Positions 10,210-20,178 of a DNA stretch of 23,204 nucleotides are shown piece by piece; the stretch's first letter is position 1, and every line of letters begins with the position of its first letter. The stretch is from Phellopilus nigrolimitatus (taxonomy: Eukaryota; Basidiomycota; Agaricomycetes; Hymenochaetales; Hymenochaetaceae). The position numbers were made by a program, and so were the translations under genes. The DNA is taken from positions 1 to 23,204 of the forward strand of contig JAJOHG010000396.1 in the NCBI GenBank assembly GCA_021029095.1. The letters are read 5' to 3'. The notes beneath the pieces were generated by a model. That model was not told the DNA's origin. It saw only the letters and a program-made list of their open reading frames with translations, and did no database searches.

Positions 10210-11586
10210 ATGGCTCATATCATGACTTCCAACTCCAAGCTGGATCTTGGGGCGAGTCAGCATCTTCCAACAAGAGACATTCCTGCAAACTACAAGGGGA
10301 ACAAAGAAGCAGAATTTACGCTCAGAGAGTCGGGCTGGGTAAATTTAGGTTTTGACGTCTCTTCTGAGGAAGAGGCTGCACTGAATGGAGGACAGCTTGC
10401 CCCTGGTATCTATATTCCCTCTCAAAACATTCCCCCGTCTCCAGAAACAGCGAGGATATCCACATATGCGCAGGGCGCATCCGATTTCGACGCCATGCTA
10501 CTTCAGGCTGCGCCTGCAAATTTTTTCGACTTTACAGAATCCCTGTCAGACTGGTCTTACGATTCTCCTGACGCATCCTTGAACGCGGAGGCCCCCGTGT
10601 ACGACTATGTTCCCTACTACGCCGACTATTCCGAGAAATACACCGGGAATTTTGAGGGGCTCTACGCGCCGCAGAGCCATCATGCGCTCCCCATGCCCGC
10701 GTCCATCTTCGAGACGCCGTGCACGCCTGCGCGCCACCCAAATTTGTACCTTCAAACGCCGGAGCTTTCTCCCGATGGGAGCGACTGCAGCGAGGCGGAA
10801 ACGGACTGGGAGTCAGAGCTCGGGTCGTCTGACGTGAGTCGCGCGTCTAGCAGTGAGCCTCTCGCGAACGCATTGGACCTGGACTTGAATTACTTCTCAA
10901 AGCCGGAAACGAAGCGAGGCGGGAAGTGGGGCGGCCAAGGGAATCCGCTACCACAGCTTTTCTCGCAGAGCCTGAAGCCCCAGGCGCCTGCCGCTGGTCC
11001 TAGCTCGATTTCGTGGCAGCGCTCCCTCTGTGGATTTTCCGTGGATCCTGGATCCCCGTCACCTGGTCCGTCCAGGACGACGACAACGCGTTCTAAGCGC
11101 AAGGCTAACTCGACGCCGTACGCGCGCAGGACGCCAAGCCCGGTTAATTTTTCTTTCCGCACTCGCACTGCGAACCCCGTCGAAAAGCCCTCGTCGAATC
11201 TCAAGTGCGACGTCTGCGGTTACGTGCAAATGTGCGGCCCAGGCGACATGCGCTCGTACAAACGCCACCTCCAGACTCACCCACAGTATAGAGTGCTTGA
11301 GTGGTACTGCAGAGGCAAACGGCGTGCGTACCTTTCTCTTTCCACTCCTCTTCCTTCCTCCTATTTTTCTTGCCCATTGTCTACATTTTCGCATTCTGAC
11401 AGTCGCATTCAACCTGCAGGGGAAGACGGGACATACGATGGCGGCTGTGGCCATCAGTTCGCACGGAAGGATGCACTCCAGCGACATGTCAAAAGCGCGA
11501 ACAATGACTGCATTTCTGATTTTCGTCCCGTCATAGTCTTGTGCGATAACGCCGCTGACATAAACCTATTCGCGCCCGGACAATAG
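10210..11586 (+). CDS. C2H2-type zinc-finger protein, probable transcription factor
   Basis: Two exons, 10210-11323 and 11420-11586, give 426 residues. The ATG (MAHIMTSNSK) follows a TATA box and pyrimidine-rich leader. Residues 1-320 are low-complexity and acidic/Ser-rich, with many Pro and Tyr residues, as in fungal activators. The C-terminus carries a finger with C333, C336, H353 and H357 (CDVCGYVQMCG, then SYKRHLQTH). A second finger follows with WYC, then GGCGHQFARKDALQRHVKS and a closing Cys. The RKDALQRH helix is typical of DNA-binding C2H2 fingers. The 96-nt intron (donor GTGCGT, acceptor CTGCAG) falls inside the second finger, between its first and second cysteines. It is a multiple of three without a stop, so retention would insert 32 residues into that finger. 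The target genes are unknown. Confidence 0.85.
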   Translation: MAHIMTSNSKLDLGASQHLPTRDIPANYKGNKEAEFTLRESGWVNLGFDVSSEEEAALNGGQLAPGIYIPSQNIPPSPETARISTYAQGASDFDAMLLQAAPANFFDFTESLSDWSYDSPDASLNAEAPVYDYVPYYADYSEKYTGNFEGLYAPQSHHALPMPASIFETPCTPARHPNLYLQTPELSPDGSDCSEAETDWESELGSSDVSRASSSEPLANALDLDLNYFSKPETKRGGKWGGQGNPLPQLFSQSLKPQAPAAGPSSISWQRSLCGFSVDPGSPSPGPSRTTTTRSKRKANSTPYARRTPSPVNFSFRTRTANPVEKPSSNLKCDVCGYVQMCGPGDMRSYKRHLQTHPQYRVLEWYCRGKRRAYLSLSTPLPSSYFSCPLSTFSHSDSRIQPAGEDGTYDGGCGHQFARKDALQRHVKSANNDCISDFRPVIVLCDNAADINLFAPGQ

Positions 11587-12127
11587 AGGCTGGCCCTCTT
11601 CATTCGTTCATTACCTACCATCCATACTCACGGACACTACTCGCGTATATTGCGTGTGTGCGCTGATATTTTGACTTGCCCTCGTAAATTCTGCTTTAAT
11701 TTTCCTTTCGTCATAGGGATTTCTTTTTTTCTTTTCTACGAATAATCTCTTCCTACCTAATTACTTTCAAAGGACAGTTGTTTTCACGCTCATTGTATCA
11801 GTATACCAAGTTCCCCTGTTGTTTTCCTATTGCTTTCATTAATCACGGCCTGTCGCACCATTTCCTCTTACTCGCTCCTCTTTTTCGGCTTACCTACGCC
11901 TGTGTATCATACCTTTCTTGTACAAGCAAAGTCCCGACCGCTGAATTCACTCGTATTTATTAACGAAGAACAAAATAACAAATCATTTTAACGAATCATT
12001 TGCGACAGCCTAGAGGGAATATGGACCAAGCTTCGCTGGTAGTGCGCTTTGTTCTGGAGACGTGTTGAAGCGCGCAGATGGCGAAGATTCTGAAATCAAA
12101 TAAGACTCGAAAAAGCAGTACACAGAT
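11587..12127. other. Convergent 3' regions
   Basis: This 541-base spacer separates the stop codons of the plus-strand zinc-finger gene and the minus-strand G-patch gene. It is T-rich on the left and A-rich near 11950-12000, as expected for two 3' untranslated regions meeting tail to tail. No gene is seen. Confidence 0.5.
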
Positions 12128-13387
12128 CTATAAATTTGCGGCCTCAAGCTCGGAGTCTTCGCGACTCCGATTTGCCTCCCTCTCCTCTTTTATCCTCCGT
12201 CTCTCCTCCTTCTCCTTCGTGCGCGATGTCGATTTCGTCCTTCGCACCAAGTCGACGCTCTCCCGAGCATCCCCCTCCTGCTTCCGGCGCTTCCTTTTCT
12301 TGAGCTTCACTTCTTCCTCTTCCACGACCTCGCGTATCTCAGCAACTCCAGAACTAGCTCCGAGTCCGCCTTCTGCATCGCCATTTGTATCCACATTTTG
12401 CTTCCTGTACTTTTTCTTCCCGTCCGCACTTTCGTCTTTGGAGCGTTTTCGTTTCCGTTCCTTTTCGATCATGGTTTTGTCGGTCTGTTCATCGGGAGAG
12501 TGAGAGCGGATTATCTCTACCTCCCTTTCTTTCCCTTTCCTCTTCGCCCTCTTCCTTTCCTCCTTTTCCTCCCTTTTCCTCTTCTTTTCATCGCTCGTCT
12601 TTCTACACTTCTCCCCCTTCTCCTTCTCGCTCTTCCTTTTCCTTTTATCCGTTCTCTTCTCGTTCTGCTGCTGCTGCTCCTTTGACATGCTTCCGTTAAT
12701 AGAACCGACAGTGACTGCATCGCAAATTGAAGGTGCAGCATCCCGAGCAGCTGCCATCGAGGTCGAGGTCGACGGGACTTTTTTGTCTTCGTCGGGGATA
12801 TCCGGCCCAAGGACAGGTCCGCGAAAGAAACGTGCATATAGGCCCTTGCGTGCGGCGGCGCGTTTGGCTGCTGCGATGAGGCTCATGCGCGGGACATTCG
12901 ATGAGTCTGCGCAGGGTGTCGAGCTACCTGAGGAAGCTGGCGTGCCGACCACCGGCCTCTTGTTCGACAGCAGACCAGTGCTGGTGCGCGTGAGGGTAGG
13001 GAGGGGAGGGGCAGAGTCGGCATCCTGTGAATATACTGGTCAGCATTTCTGAGCGGATTAGACTTTTAAATTGAGTAGACTTTTGAATTATTCACTGACC
13101 GAGCCGCTGCTGTCATCGTCATCTTTGTGTATTTTGACCTGGATCGTCTTCGCCGCGACAGAGAAAACACTGCGGATCGAATAAGGATGATCAAATGTAC
13201 TTTTCTCTAAAATAAAAAGTACATACTGGTCCCAGAAGGGGAACGCCTCATCTCTGTCCTTGCCCAAGCCTGCGAGAGTCCTCTTTTGCGGGATGGCCAG
13301 CGGACGAGAAATCGCACCACTCCGCAGCCCAGAGCCCTTTCCAGACCAGCCCTGCGCGACGAGGTACGAATGCCCATCGAGCGGCAT
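12128..13387 (-). CDS. G-patch domain protein with a Lys/Glu/Arg-rich tail
   Basis: Three exons, 13387-13227, 13169-13100 and 13024-12128, give 375 residues. Donors are GTATGT and GTCAGT; acceptors are CGCAG and CACAG. The G-patch lies at the very N-terminus (about residues 5-50): HSYLVAQGWSGKGSGLRSG, then GAISRPLAIPQKRTLAGLGK. The spliced segment AFPFWDHVFSVAAKTIQVK follows. This order (G-patch, W-x-H-x-F, then a charged tail) resembles GPATCH4-like proteins and the fungal Pxr1/Tma23 group, which act with DEAH helicases or in nucleolar ribosome assembly. The tail from about residue 170 is almost wholly K/E/R/D (KRKSEKEKGEKCRKTSDEKK) and should be nuclear or nucleolar. The exact orthologue is not settled. 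The gene is divergent from the neighbour at 13596, only 208 bases away. Confidence 0.88.
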
Positions 13388-13595
13388 CGTTTTCCTCTAT
13401 TCTCGCAAAAGATAAATAATAGGAAGGAAGGTTGTTGGACGGAGGATTGGAGGGATTCAAAAGCGGACGCTGCCGACGGCAGATGTTTTACATGTACTTT
13501 CTTGGACAGGAATCGGGCAGTCTTTGTTTTTTACGCTAATCGTAACCGAGTTCGGCTACATCCACTTTCCCCGCCTTGCGACTGCCCACCCGACG
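13388..13595. promoter_or_regulatory. Short bidirectional promoter
   Basis: Only 208 bases separate the start codons of the G-patch gene (minus) and the Ser/Thr-rich gene (plus). Both must be driven from this spacer or from within the neighbour's transcribed region. I see no clear TATA box. Confidence 0.5.
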
Positions 13596-14525
13596 ATGGC
13601 CATGACATACGCCGCACTTGCAAAGTCGCTCGGCATCACTCTCAAATCCAGCTCCTCGTCGGCGTCGGCGTCGAGCGCCAGCTCGGGTCCCGGCTGGGCT
13701 TCCCAGCTACAGGCGCATCCAACCACGACAACGACACCGGCCTCGACCTCGGTGTCGAAAACCGCGGACCCTGGCGTATCAGGAAAACAAAGAGAGACAG
13801 AAACAAAACCGGAAACGGAATCAGGAAAGGAGGAAGATCAAAGGATTGCATCGACCCCAGTGCCGACGACGACGTCGGCGAACGGGAAGGTGGCAAAGAC
13901 GAAGGTGTCAATGTCGACGTCGACACCATCGAACATTGTAGCGGATGCGGACTCGGACATCGCCTCGTCGCGCTCCTCGTCACCTGTTATTGCGCCTATT
14001 CTTCCATCCAGTCCAGTTGTTTCATCTGTAGCAGAAGCGCCTGAAGGAAAATCAGAATTACAGAGAACATCGTCGTCATCAACGACGGCGACGATGGTAG
14101 AGCCTGCATCTGCTGAGCCTGGAAATGCGGGCTCTTGCGCAGATGCAGATGAAACCGCAAGGACGCAGCAAGCTACAGATAAAGATCGTACGTTCTTGCG
14201 TCCTCTTTTGTCTTTTCTCCCCTCTTCAGCTCTTCCCCCTTCCCTCCATGAGTTTTTCGCTGTCGGGCTCCTAGCCAAGCTTATATACATCTGGCATCTA
14301 GTGACCGATGAGCAGTTGCACCATGCCAAGGTGCTCGTGCTCGATTTACTGGGCTGGGGCGTCCCGCCGGAGTACCTCCTCCAACGCGGAATCTCGCACG
14401 CGCTGCTCTATACCGTCTTCACCGACCTCCGCCTACGCCTTCCGGAGGGCATCGTCGCGGACTGCATTGCTCTCGTCGCCACCCAGCACCAAACACGACC
14501 TCAGCTTACGCCTATGTCAACATAA
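13596..14525 (+). CDS. Ser/Thr-rich protein with a conserved-looking C-terminal block, function unknown
   Basis: The open frame from the ATG at 13596 (MAMTYAALAKSLGI) encodes 309 residues. Residues 10-200 are dominated by Ser, Thr, Ala and Pro and look disordered. Residues about 220-295 are different: dense in hydrophobic residues and probably helical, e.g. EFFAVGLLAKLIYIWHLVTD, then KVLVLDLLGWGVPPEYLL and YTVFTDLRLRLPEG. I do not recognise a named domain. A 42-nt intron may lie at 14189-14230 (donor GTACGT, acceptor TTCAG). It is in frame and stop-free, so the protein is either 309 or 295 residues. The length is short for an intron here, but the T/C-rich content argues for it. An alternative start is the second ATG at 13602. 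Confidence 0.7.
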   Translation: MAMTYAALAKSLGITLKSSSSSASASSASSGPGWASQLQAHPTTTTTPASTSVSKTADPGVSGKQRETETKPETESGKEEDQRIASTPVPTTTSANGKVAKTKVSMSTSTPSNIVADADSDIASSRSSSPVIAPILPSSPVVSSVAEAPEGKSELQRTSSSSTTATMVEPASAEPGNAGSCADADETARTQQATDKDRTFLRPLLSFLPSSALPPSLHEFFAVGLLAKLIYIWHLVTDEQLHHAKVLVLDLLGWGVPPEYLLQRGISHALLYTVFTDLRLRLPEGIVADCIALVATQHQTRPQLTPMST

Positions 14526-15444
14526 AATCGTGATCGCTGGACCGCCAGTTTTCCCTATCAGTTTCTTTTCTTCTTCTCTTGTCTGTTTTACTTGAAGCCA
14601 TTTATCTCCCGCTGCAGACAGCTATTCGGTATGCCACCGCTCCTGAGTGTTCCTTTATCGTTTTATCTTTCCTTATGTCATTCGCCATGTCGTCCCGATC
14701 TTAGGCACTGTATCACTATCTCAACTGACGACGATGCGTCGTTGTACCACATATATGCTTATTTGACGTCTGCTTTTCGTCCACGTCTCGCGCTCAGTTT
14801 CACTTTCGGTCACGCATTAGCATAATATCATAACCTAACATTATGTTCCGGATGCGCACGCTCGAATTCAGAATTAAAGTATGCAAACCCTACCGCTAGG
14901 GCGCGCGTGTATAGTGCCACAGTACGTAGGTCATACAAATGATCATCTTTAGATGGTCTCTGGGAGAAAGGAACGTTCGCTAGGGATACAATGAGTGTCA
15001 AACAGTCGCCGTGTACGGCATGCAAGCAAGCGGTGCGATTGTCGTCGGATGGGAAGGGCATAAGGTTTGAACGCGAAATCGGGAAAGGAAAAGGGAGGGG
15101 AGAAAGAAAGGAAAGTGGGAATGGATTAAGATTAAATTGCGATTGTCGTCTTGTGTCGTGAATGACAAGAGTTGTCTCCGTAAATGTTATACGTGGGGCT
15201 TCAGGAACGTGTGGTATTAAAAACTGTGCAGGTAAAAAAGAAAGAAAGAATTTTGAAGATTGCAAACCCCATAGATCGTAGGCCGTTGATCGAAGAAAAA
15301 AAAGAAAGAAGGGAAGCCAAGAGCGAGAGCCGGTGGATAGCGATAGTTCTAGTGTGAAGCGAAAGCAAAGCGACAGGCATAGGAGCTCTTAGAATAGATA
15401 TTTGGGAATTTTGAGTGCCTAAAACGTGGGCGCTGCTGTCCCCG
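14526..15444. other. Convergent intergenic region with A-rich microsatellites
   Basis: The stretch lies tail to tail between the Ser/Thr-rich gene and the YTH gene. It contains GAAA-type microsatellite tracts at about 15235-15250 and 15294-15312. The minus-strand open frame at 14828-15265 has no motif and is best read as 3' flank. No gene is supported. Confidence 0.5.
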
Positions 15445-18400
15445 TTAAGGCGGCGGCAGCGGTCTTGGCACCTTTTGCGTGCTGCCCGACGGCGGAACTG
15501 GCGAAAGCAGCGCGCCTCTGCGGAGCTGGCCCCCGCGCCTGCCCACAGCAGGCGGCATAGCTGCGGCTGCAGTCGGCTCTTCCTTGTTCCACTCGTCGAG
15601 CAGTGCCTGACCGACGCCCGGCTCAAGCTCCGTCCCGTCGCGCGAGACCTTCACCTCGCGCTCATGGTTCCATGCATTGCGCAGGTGTCGCGTGCGATGG
15701 AATGGCAACCGGCCCACGCGCTGCCACTGTACCTTGAACGTTGTGCCCCACTGCACGGGCACATCGTCCGCACCTCTGCTTTCGTTGAGCGTGCTTGGCT
15801 CGGCGTCTCCAGGACCGGAGCTCTTTGGGTCCGTCGACACGAGCGTCGCGGTGCCAGTATTCCAATGGTCGATAGCGGAGGCGGCAGCGGCAGCAGCCGC
15901 GCGCCGGACTACCGTGTCTCTACGCTTCACGCCGTCCGCGTCCTCAAGTGATGACTCATCATTCGGACCGCGCTCCTGCTGCTCACGAACCGCACGGAGC
16001 GGCGCTTCGGAGTCCAGCACCACGGGAGGAAAATTGCGCCTTAGCAAGCGCGGATCCGCCGTCTCTGCGCCTTTGCGACGACCACTCGTTGGATCCGTAA
16101 TTCTCCTGTGCGGCTTATGCATTTCTGCTGGTGCTGTCGCAGGGTCCTGGTACGATTTTGCTAGAATATGCTGCTGATTACCCTCAGAATGCGAGAAGTC
16201 TAACAATGGCGTAGTGCTCGGCTCGCCGTCATGTTCACGCCCGGCAGCCTCCTCGTCCTCATGTGCTGTGAATGGCTTAGGCGACTCCCCCGCCAGGCGG
16301 TGCTCTTCCGGGGAGAAAAATAGGCCCGAGCTCGCGCCCTTTGCCTTGCCCTTACCCCCCACGTCGGATGAACTACTGCTCTCTTTTTCTTCGGGGATCG
16401 ACTCACTGATCTGTGATCCCCGGCCTACCATGGACGAAGAAAATGATGCGGTGGGTGAATGTAAATGTTGTGAATCCGTGCGCGATGCCCACAAGACGCG
16501 CTCTTCCGATTTTCCTATCGGACCCGCCATCCTGCAAAAATCGTTCAGTCCAGCATTCGTCGGAGACAATGCGATTATAACAATAAGCGAATGAAAAAGA
16601 CGCACCTGGCATATCCAAAGAACTCGCCGCTCTTGTTCACGCCAAAAATGAGGAAGACATCCGTGCTCGTACGATAAGCCTGGTTAAGCTCGTTCTCATT
16701 GTGCGGCTGCGTCGCCCACAGCCCGCGCTTGACGCTCAGGTCTAGGTCAAACTGCACATTTTTTTTAGCTTTTATAAACAAAGTCTTAACCTACCAAACA
16801 GACAAAGAAAAGAACACTCACCTGTGTGAGCGACTTCATGATGAAGTACCGCCGCGGGAAGTACCGTGCGAGAAAGCTCGACGTCGTACTGCCCGAGCTG
16901 CTGGAGTGCGGCGGTGGAGGACGTCCATGTTCATGCGACTCGTCACTCGAGAGCGGCTGCCCGACTGATGACGCTTTGCTCTCGTTTTCGGCGTTGTCGA
17001 TCGAGGACGATGACGATGTGGCTGGCGGCTCACCCGCACCACCCACCTCCCCTTCCATTTCTTCTCTCCTTTTTCCATCTCCATGCCCTCCTCCTTTCCG
17101 TTCCCGATCGCGCTCTTTCTGCTCCCGTATCCATTTTACATGCATTCCCACCCCTCTTTGCCCACCGACGCCCGCGCGTAAGTCTTCCTCCTTATCCCTG
17201 ATGCGGCACACAAGCCGGGGACAGCGGGGATCGCCTGGTCGGAGCGGCGCTCCATTGAAGCGCTCGACAGCGGCACGTAGGTGTGACGCAGACACGTAGT
17301 TCACGAATGCACAGTTCGAGCGCGCGATGAGGAAAATGCTCGCAACGCTTGTCGTGTCCGCATCCGCAGCCGCATCCGACGCGGATGAGCTGCCTGTCGG
17401 CGATAGGAGGCCAGTGGGCAAGTGCGCATCCTGGGGCATTTGTGCGTGTGGCACCGACGGAGGGTTGACTGTAGAATACGTTTCTGCACCCGGAAGCCGC
17501 TGTGTGAAGAACTTCCAGAGCTCGTCATGGGTCGCATCACTGGGCACGTTGCCGACCCACATGACCCACTCCGAGCGCTGTGCAGGCGGGTTCGGGAGGT
17601 GAGCGCGGCGAGCGCCATGACTCTGGCCTCCACCTGCCTGTTTTGCTGGCAGCCCGGCGAAACGCTCGCTGAAGGTGTCGGCGGGCGGCTGTGGCGAGAG
17701 CGGACCGCGCGATGACGAAACACTCGACATGGGTTGACTAGTGCTGAGCATGCTCGCACGCTGCGGCGTCCCAACTTCAGAACTTTGCCCAGATGTTGTT
17801 CCTGCTTCCAATCCTAATCCTGCTCCTGATCTACCGACGCTCAGCTCTTGCGGCGGAAACCTCAGATGTGGGGCAGACGCGGAGCTTCCGCGTGCTGAGG
17901 ACGACGATGGCAGCGCAGGGCCAGGAAAGCCTGCATCTGTGCCCGAATTTGCGTTTGACATGCCTGGCATGTTCGAATGGCCCACAACTCCTGAGGGATT
18001 CCCGTACGCGTCGACGTAATACATGCTTTGATACGGGCCCGCGGTGGGCGAGGCATTCGTTGGAGGTGGAATGTACCACCACGCACCAGGGTTCTGAGCA
18101 GTCGCGCCTGCGTCTTCGGGAGGCGACGGGGCAGTGGCATATCCATACGGATGGCCGTACGACAACTGGCGCTGGGACGACGGCGAAGGGAAGTGTGACG
18201 CAAAGGACGGGCGTGCAGACGGGGTCAACGTCAAGTGGTAGTTAAACCTATGGAAAGGACCGGGCTGCTGCTGCGTATACGGCGAACTCGCAGTCGGGCT
18301 GAGACCTGTGCCGCCGTCGAAGTCATAATCATACGCAAGCGAGGGCGACGCATTATCCAACGGTATGCTTGTATGAACCGGCGGAAGAAACGGCGGTGGG

Positions 18401-18795
18401 ACCACCCCCGTATGTGCGTAAATCGGCGACTGGCTAGGATTATGGCTAACGTTATGAGTATAGCCGAGGGGGCTGAATTCTGATGCAGAATGCGCATGCG
18501 AGGGTAGGCCGGGGTGGTGGAGCTGGAGCGGGTACGTGAACTGATGCTGCGATGCAAACGAAGGTGCAGGCTGGGAAGTCATCGTGTACTGTCCGACGAA
18601 GCCCGCCGGGCGCGGCTGCTGCGATACGTGCGTGTGCAAGAACGATATAGCGGCTTAGCACTCGAAATATAACTGTTATTTCAGTAGTCACTTACTGACG
18701 GCTGTGACGCGGCAGCATAGAACGGTGGTGTCTGGACAGATGACGTCGTGTATATTTGCTGACTCTGGTGTTGCTGCTGCTGGTGTTGCTGCTGG

Positions 18796-18833
<38 letters not shown>

Positions 18834-18917
18834 ATTTTGCTGTATCCGCGCGCTGGTCTGGCGGGTCTGGCTGGATGAAGCGCCTGCGAATTGTCGGCCT
18901 TCGTCAGACTTTGACAT
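15445..18917 (-). CDS. PolyQ, RRM and YTH-domain RNA-binding protein (probable m6A reader)
   Basis: Four supported exons: 18917-18696 (or earlier), 18618-16822, 16751-16606 and 16531-15445, giving 1083 residues from this ATG. Residues 26-55 are mostly Gln. A Pro/Ser-rich region follows. An RRM lies at about 422-565, with RNP2-like MWVGNV and RNP1-like SNCAFVNY. The YTH domain starts near 655 (FPRRYFIMKSLTQ), continues as LSVKRGLWATQPHNE and VFLIFGVNKSGEFFGYARM, and ends with WGTTFKVQWQRVGRLPF and VKVSRDGTELEPGVG. Candidate aromatic-cage tryptophans are W685 (GLWATQ) and W983 (VQWG). YTH domains bind N6-methyladenosine in RNA; nuclear or cytoplasmic action cannot be told from sequence. About 245 low-complexity residues (730-977) separate the two halves of the YTH fold, an unusual insertion. 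The 5' end is uncertain: in-frame exons upstream could add about 70 residues. Confidence 0.9.
18801..18830 (+). repeat. (CTG)10 trinucleotide repeat encoding polyglutamine
   Basis: Ten uninterrupted CTG units on the plus strand read as CAG on the coding strand, in the first supported YTH exon. Further imperfect units flank the run (18767-18840), interrupted by His codons. It is a slippage-prone microsatellite. Confidence 0.9.
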
Positions 18918-19117
18918 GGTGCTGCGACCCGAACCGCTGTCGTCGGCTGCAGCGCTTAGAGGGCGATGGGTAGGGGTTGTAGTACCAGTCGTCGACGACC
19001 TGGTGAAATTTGAAAGAAGGAGAGAGTCATATACGTCTGCAATTACAAGCGCGGCCGAGCACAATCACTTGTTAAAGAGGGGGCACAATGATAAAACATG
19101 AAATTTCTAGAACTTAC

Positions 19118-19504
19118 CTGTACTGAATGAGCTTGGGCTTGAGCTCCGTGTGCTATCTAAACGAGAGATTAATATTCAGAATCGAGCATTATTGTGCATG
19201 CGACGATGGGCATGGGCAGGATCGGTCGTTGAATGGGGAAAAAAGAGAGAAAAAAATAAAGATGAAAATGGACAAGACGAAAAAGATAAAAGGATCAGAT
19301 ATTTCTTAACTGCGTGTGGAAGTATTCCATATATGGAAGTCTCGGATACCCACCTGAAGGATCGACGCCGATATGTCGGGTGCCTCCTCTCTCGTTGGAC
19401 CGCGACTTTACCAATGCTAACTCGCTCGCAGGAGTTGTCGATCGCGACGGCGTCGGAGTCAGGTCTCCCACTCCCAGACCTGAGGTCAGTCTGGGCGTCG
19501 GCAT
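19118..19504 (-). other. Candidate 5' exons of the YTH gene
   Basis: Two possible upstream exons join the YTH frame. One is 19504-19412, coding from ATG MPTPRLTSGLG to PASELAL with donor GTAAAG. The other is 19152-19118, HTELKPKLIQY with donor GTAAGT, joining the acceptor CCAG before 18999. The chain is open in frame and adds 70 residues. The donor of the first exon is weak and its intron would be about 260 nt, so the short form starting at 18917 cannot be excluded. The C/T-rich minus-strand stretch at 19230-19300 could be either a long intron tract or a promoter. Confidence 0.4.
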
Positions 19505-20083
19505 ATTTTTATATTCTGTATCCAACCCGTTCATGTCCTCTTTTCTCGGGGGGCCGGTGCAGTGCAATTACAATTGTGGTACGAGGGGCTGTGCGTAGGC
19601 GGTGCGACCTTATGTCCGGGCGGGCGTGGATATCCATATGGTTCGTCGATGCATTGTGGATAAAGTATGCAGCGGGAAAGCGGTGCGGCAAATTACAGCG
19701 TCGCGAAGAACTTAGACACGGAGTAGATTTACTGCGAGATTACGCGCACGCTCACCTTCCGATGTTTGGGTCCAGCCAGTGGTCAAACTTCAACCGTATC
19801 TGAAACCAAAAAACGCGTAAAGGACGTGTATAAAGGACCGAGTGCAGCGCGCAGAGCTGGTGGTGTGCAGCGTAAGGATGTCGTAACTGTGCTCGAATGA
19901 TGTGGACGCTGTGTCGAGTTCGGGTTCAATTGTTTCAGGCGTCGTCTGCGGTAGACAATGGCAAGAGACTGTGAGTGATGGTGGAGAGCTGCAATTGTGG
20001 CAAGCTTTCTGGCGGTCATGGCTGGAATATTTGAGGACACGTCGAATAGCCGAAGTCACTCCAACGCAATCGAAAAGGACTCA

Positions 20084-20091
20084 TGACGTCA
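20084..20091. promoter_or_regulatory. Perfect ATF/CREB palindrome TGACGTCA
   Basis: The eight-base palindrome is the consensus for bZIP factors of the ATF/CREB type. It is more than 1 kb upstream of the YTH gene's first supported codon and has no clear target gene, so function is only possible. Confidence 0.3.
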
Positions 20092-20154
20092 TACCTATTT
20101 CGTCGATCACCTTCTTTACTTTATTTGGGATTCTGCTTACATATTTAATTTCAT

Positions 20155-20178
20155 ATTTATTTATTTATTTATTTTACT
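20155..20178 (+). repeat. (ATTT)n microsatellite
   Basis: About five consecutive ATTT units in a T-rich stretch running to about 20200. It is a simple repeat with no coding role. Confidence 0.8.

Noticed and set aside
12078..12699. Ser/Phe-rich plus-strand frames opposite the G-patch gene
   Set aside because: They are complements of the Lys/Glu/Arg-rich tail. The biased composition keeps all frames open; there is no motif or start context.
14828..15265. 145-residue minus-strand open frame
   Set aside because: It lies in the convergent 3' region with simple repeats, lacks motifs, and has Phe/Pro-rich content from poly-purine tracts.
19150..19803. 217-residue plus-strand open frame
   Set aside because: It is opposite the candidate YTH 5' exon, starts in low-complexity AAA/GAA sequence and has no recognisable domain.
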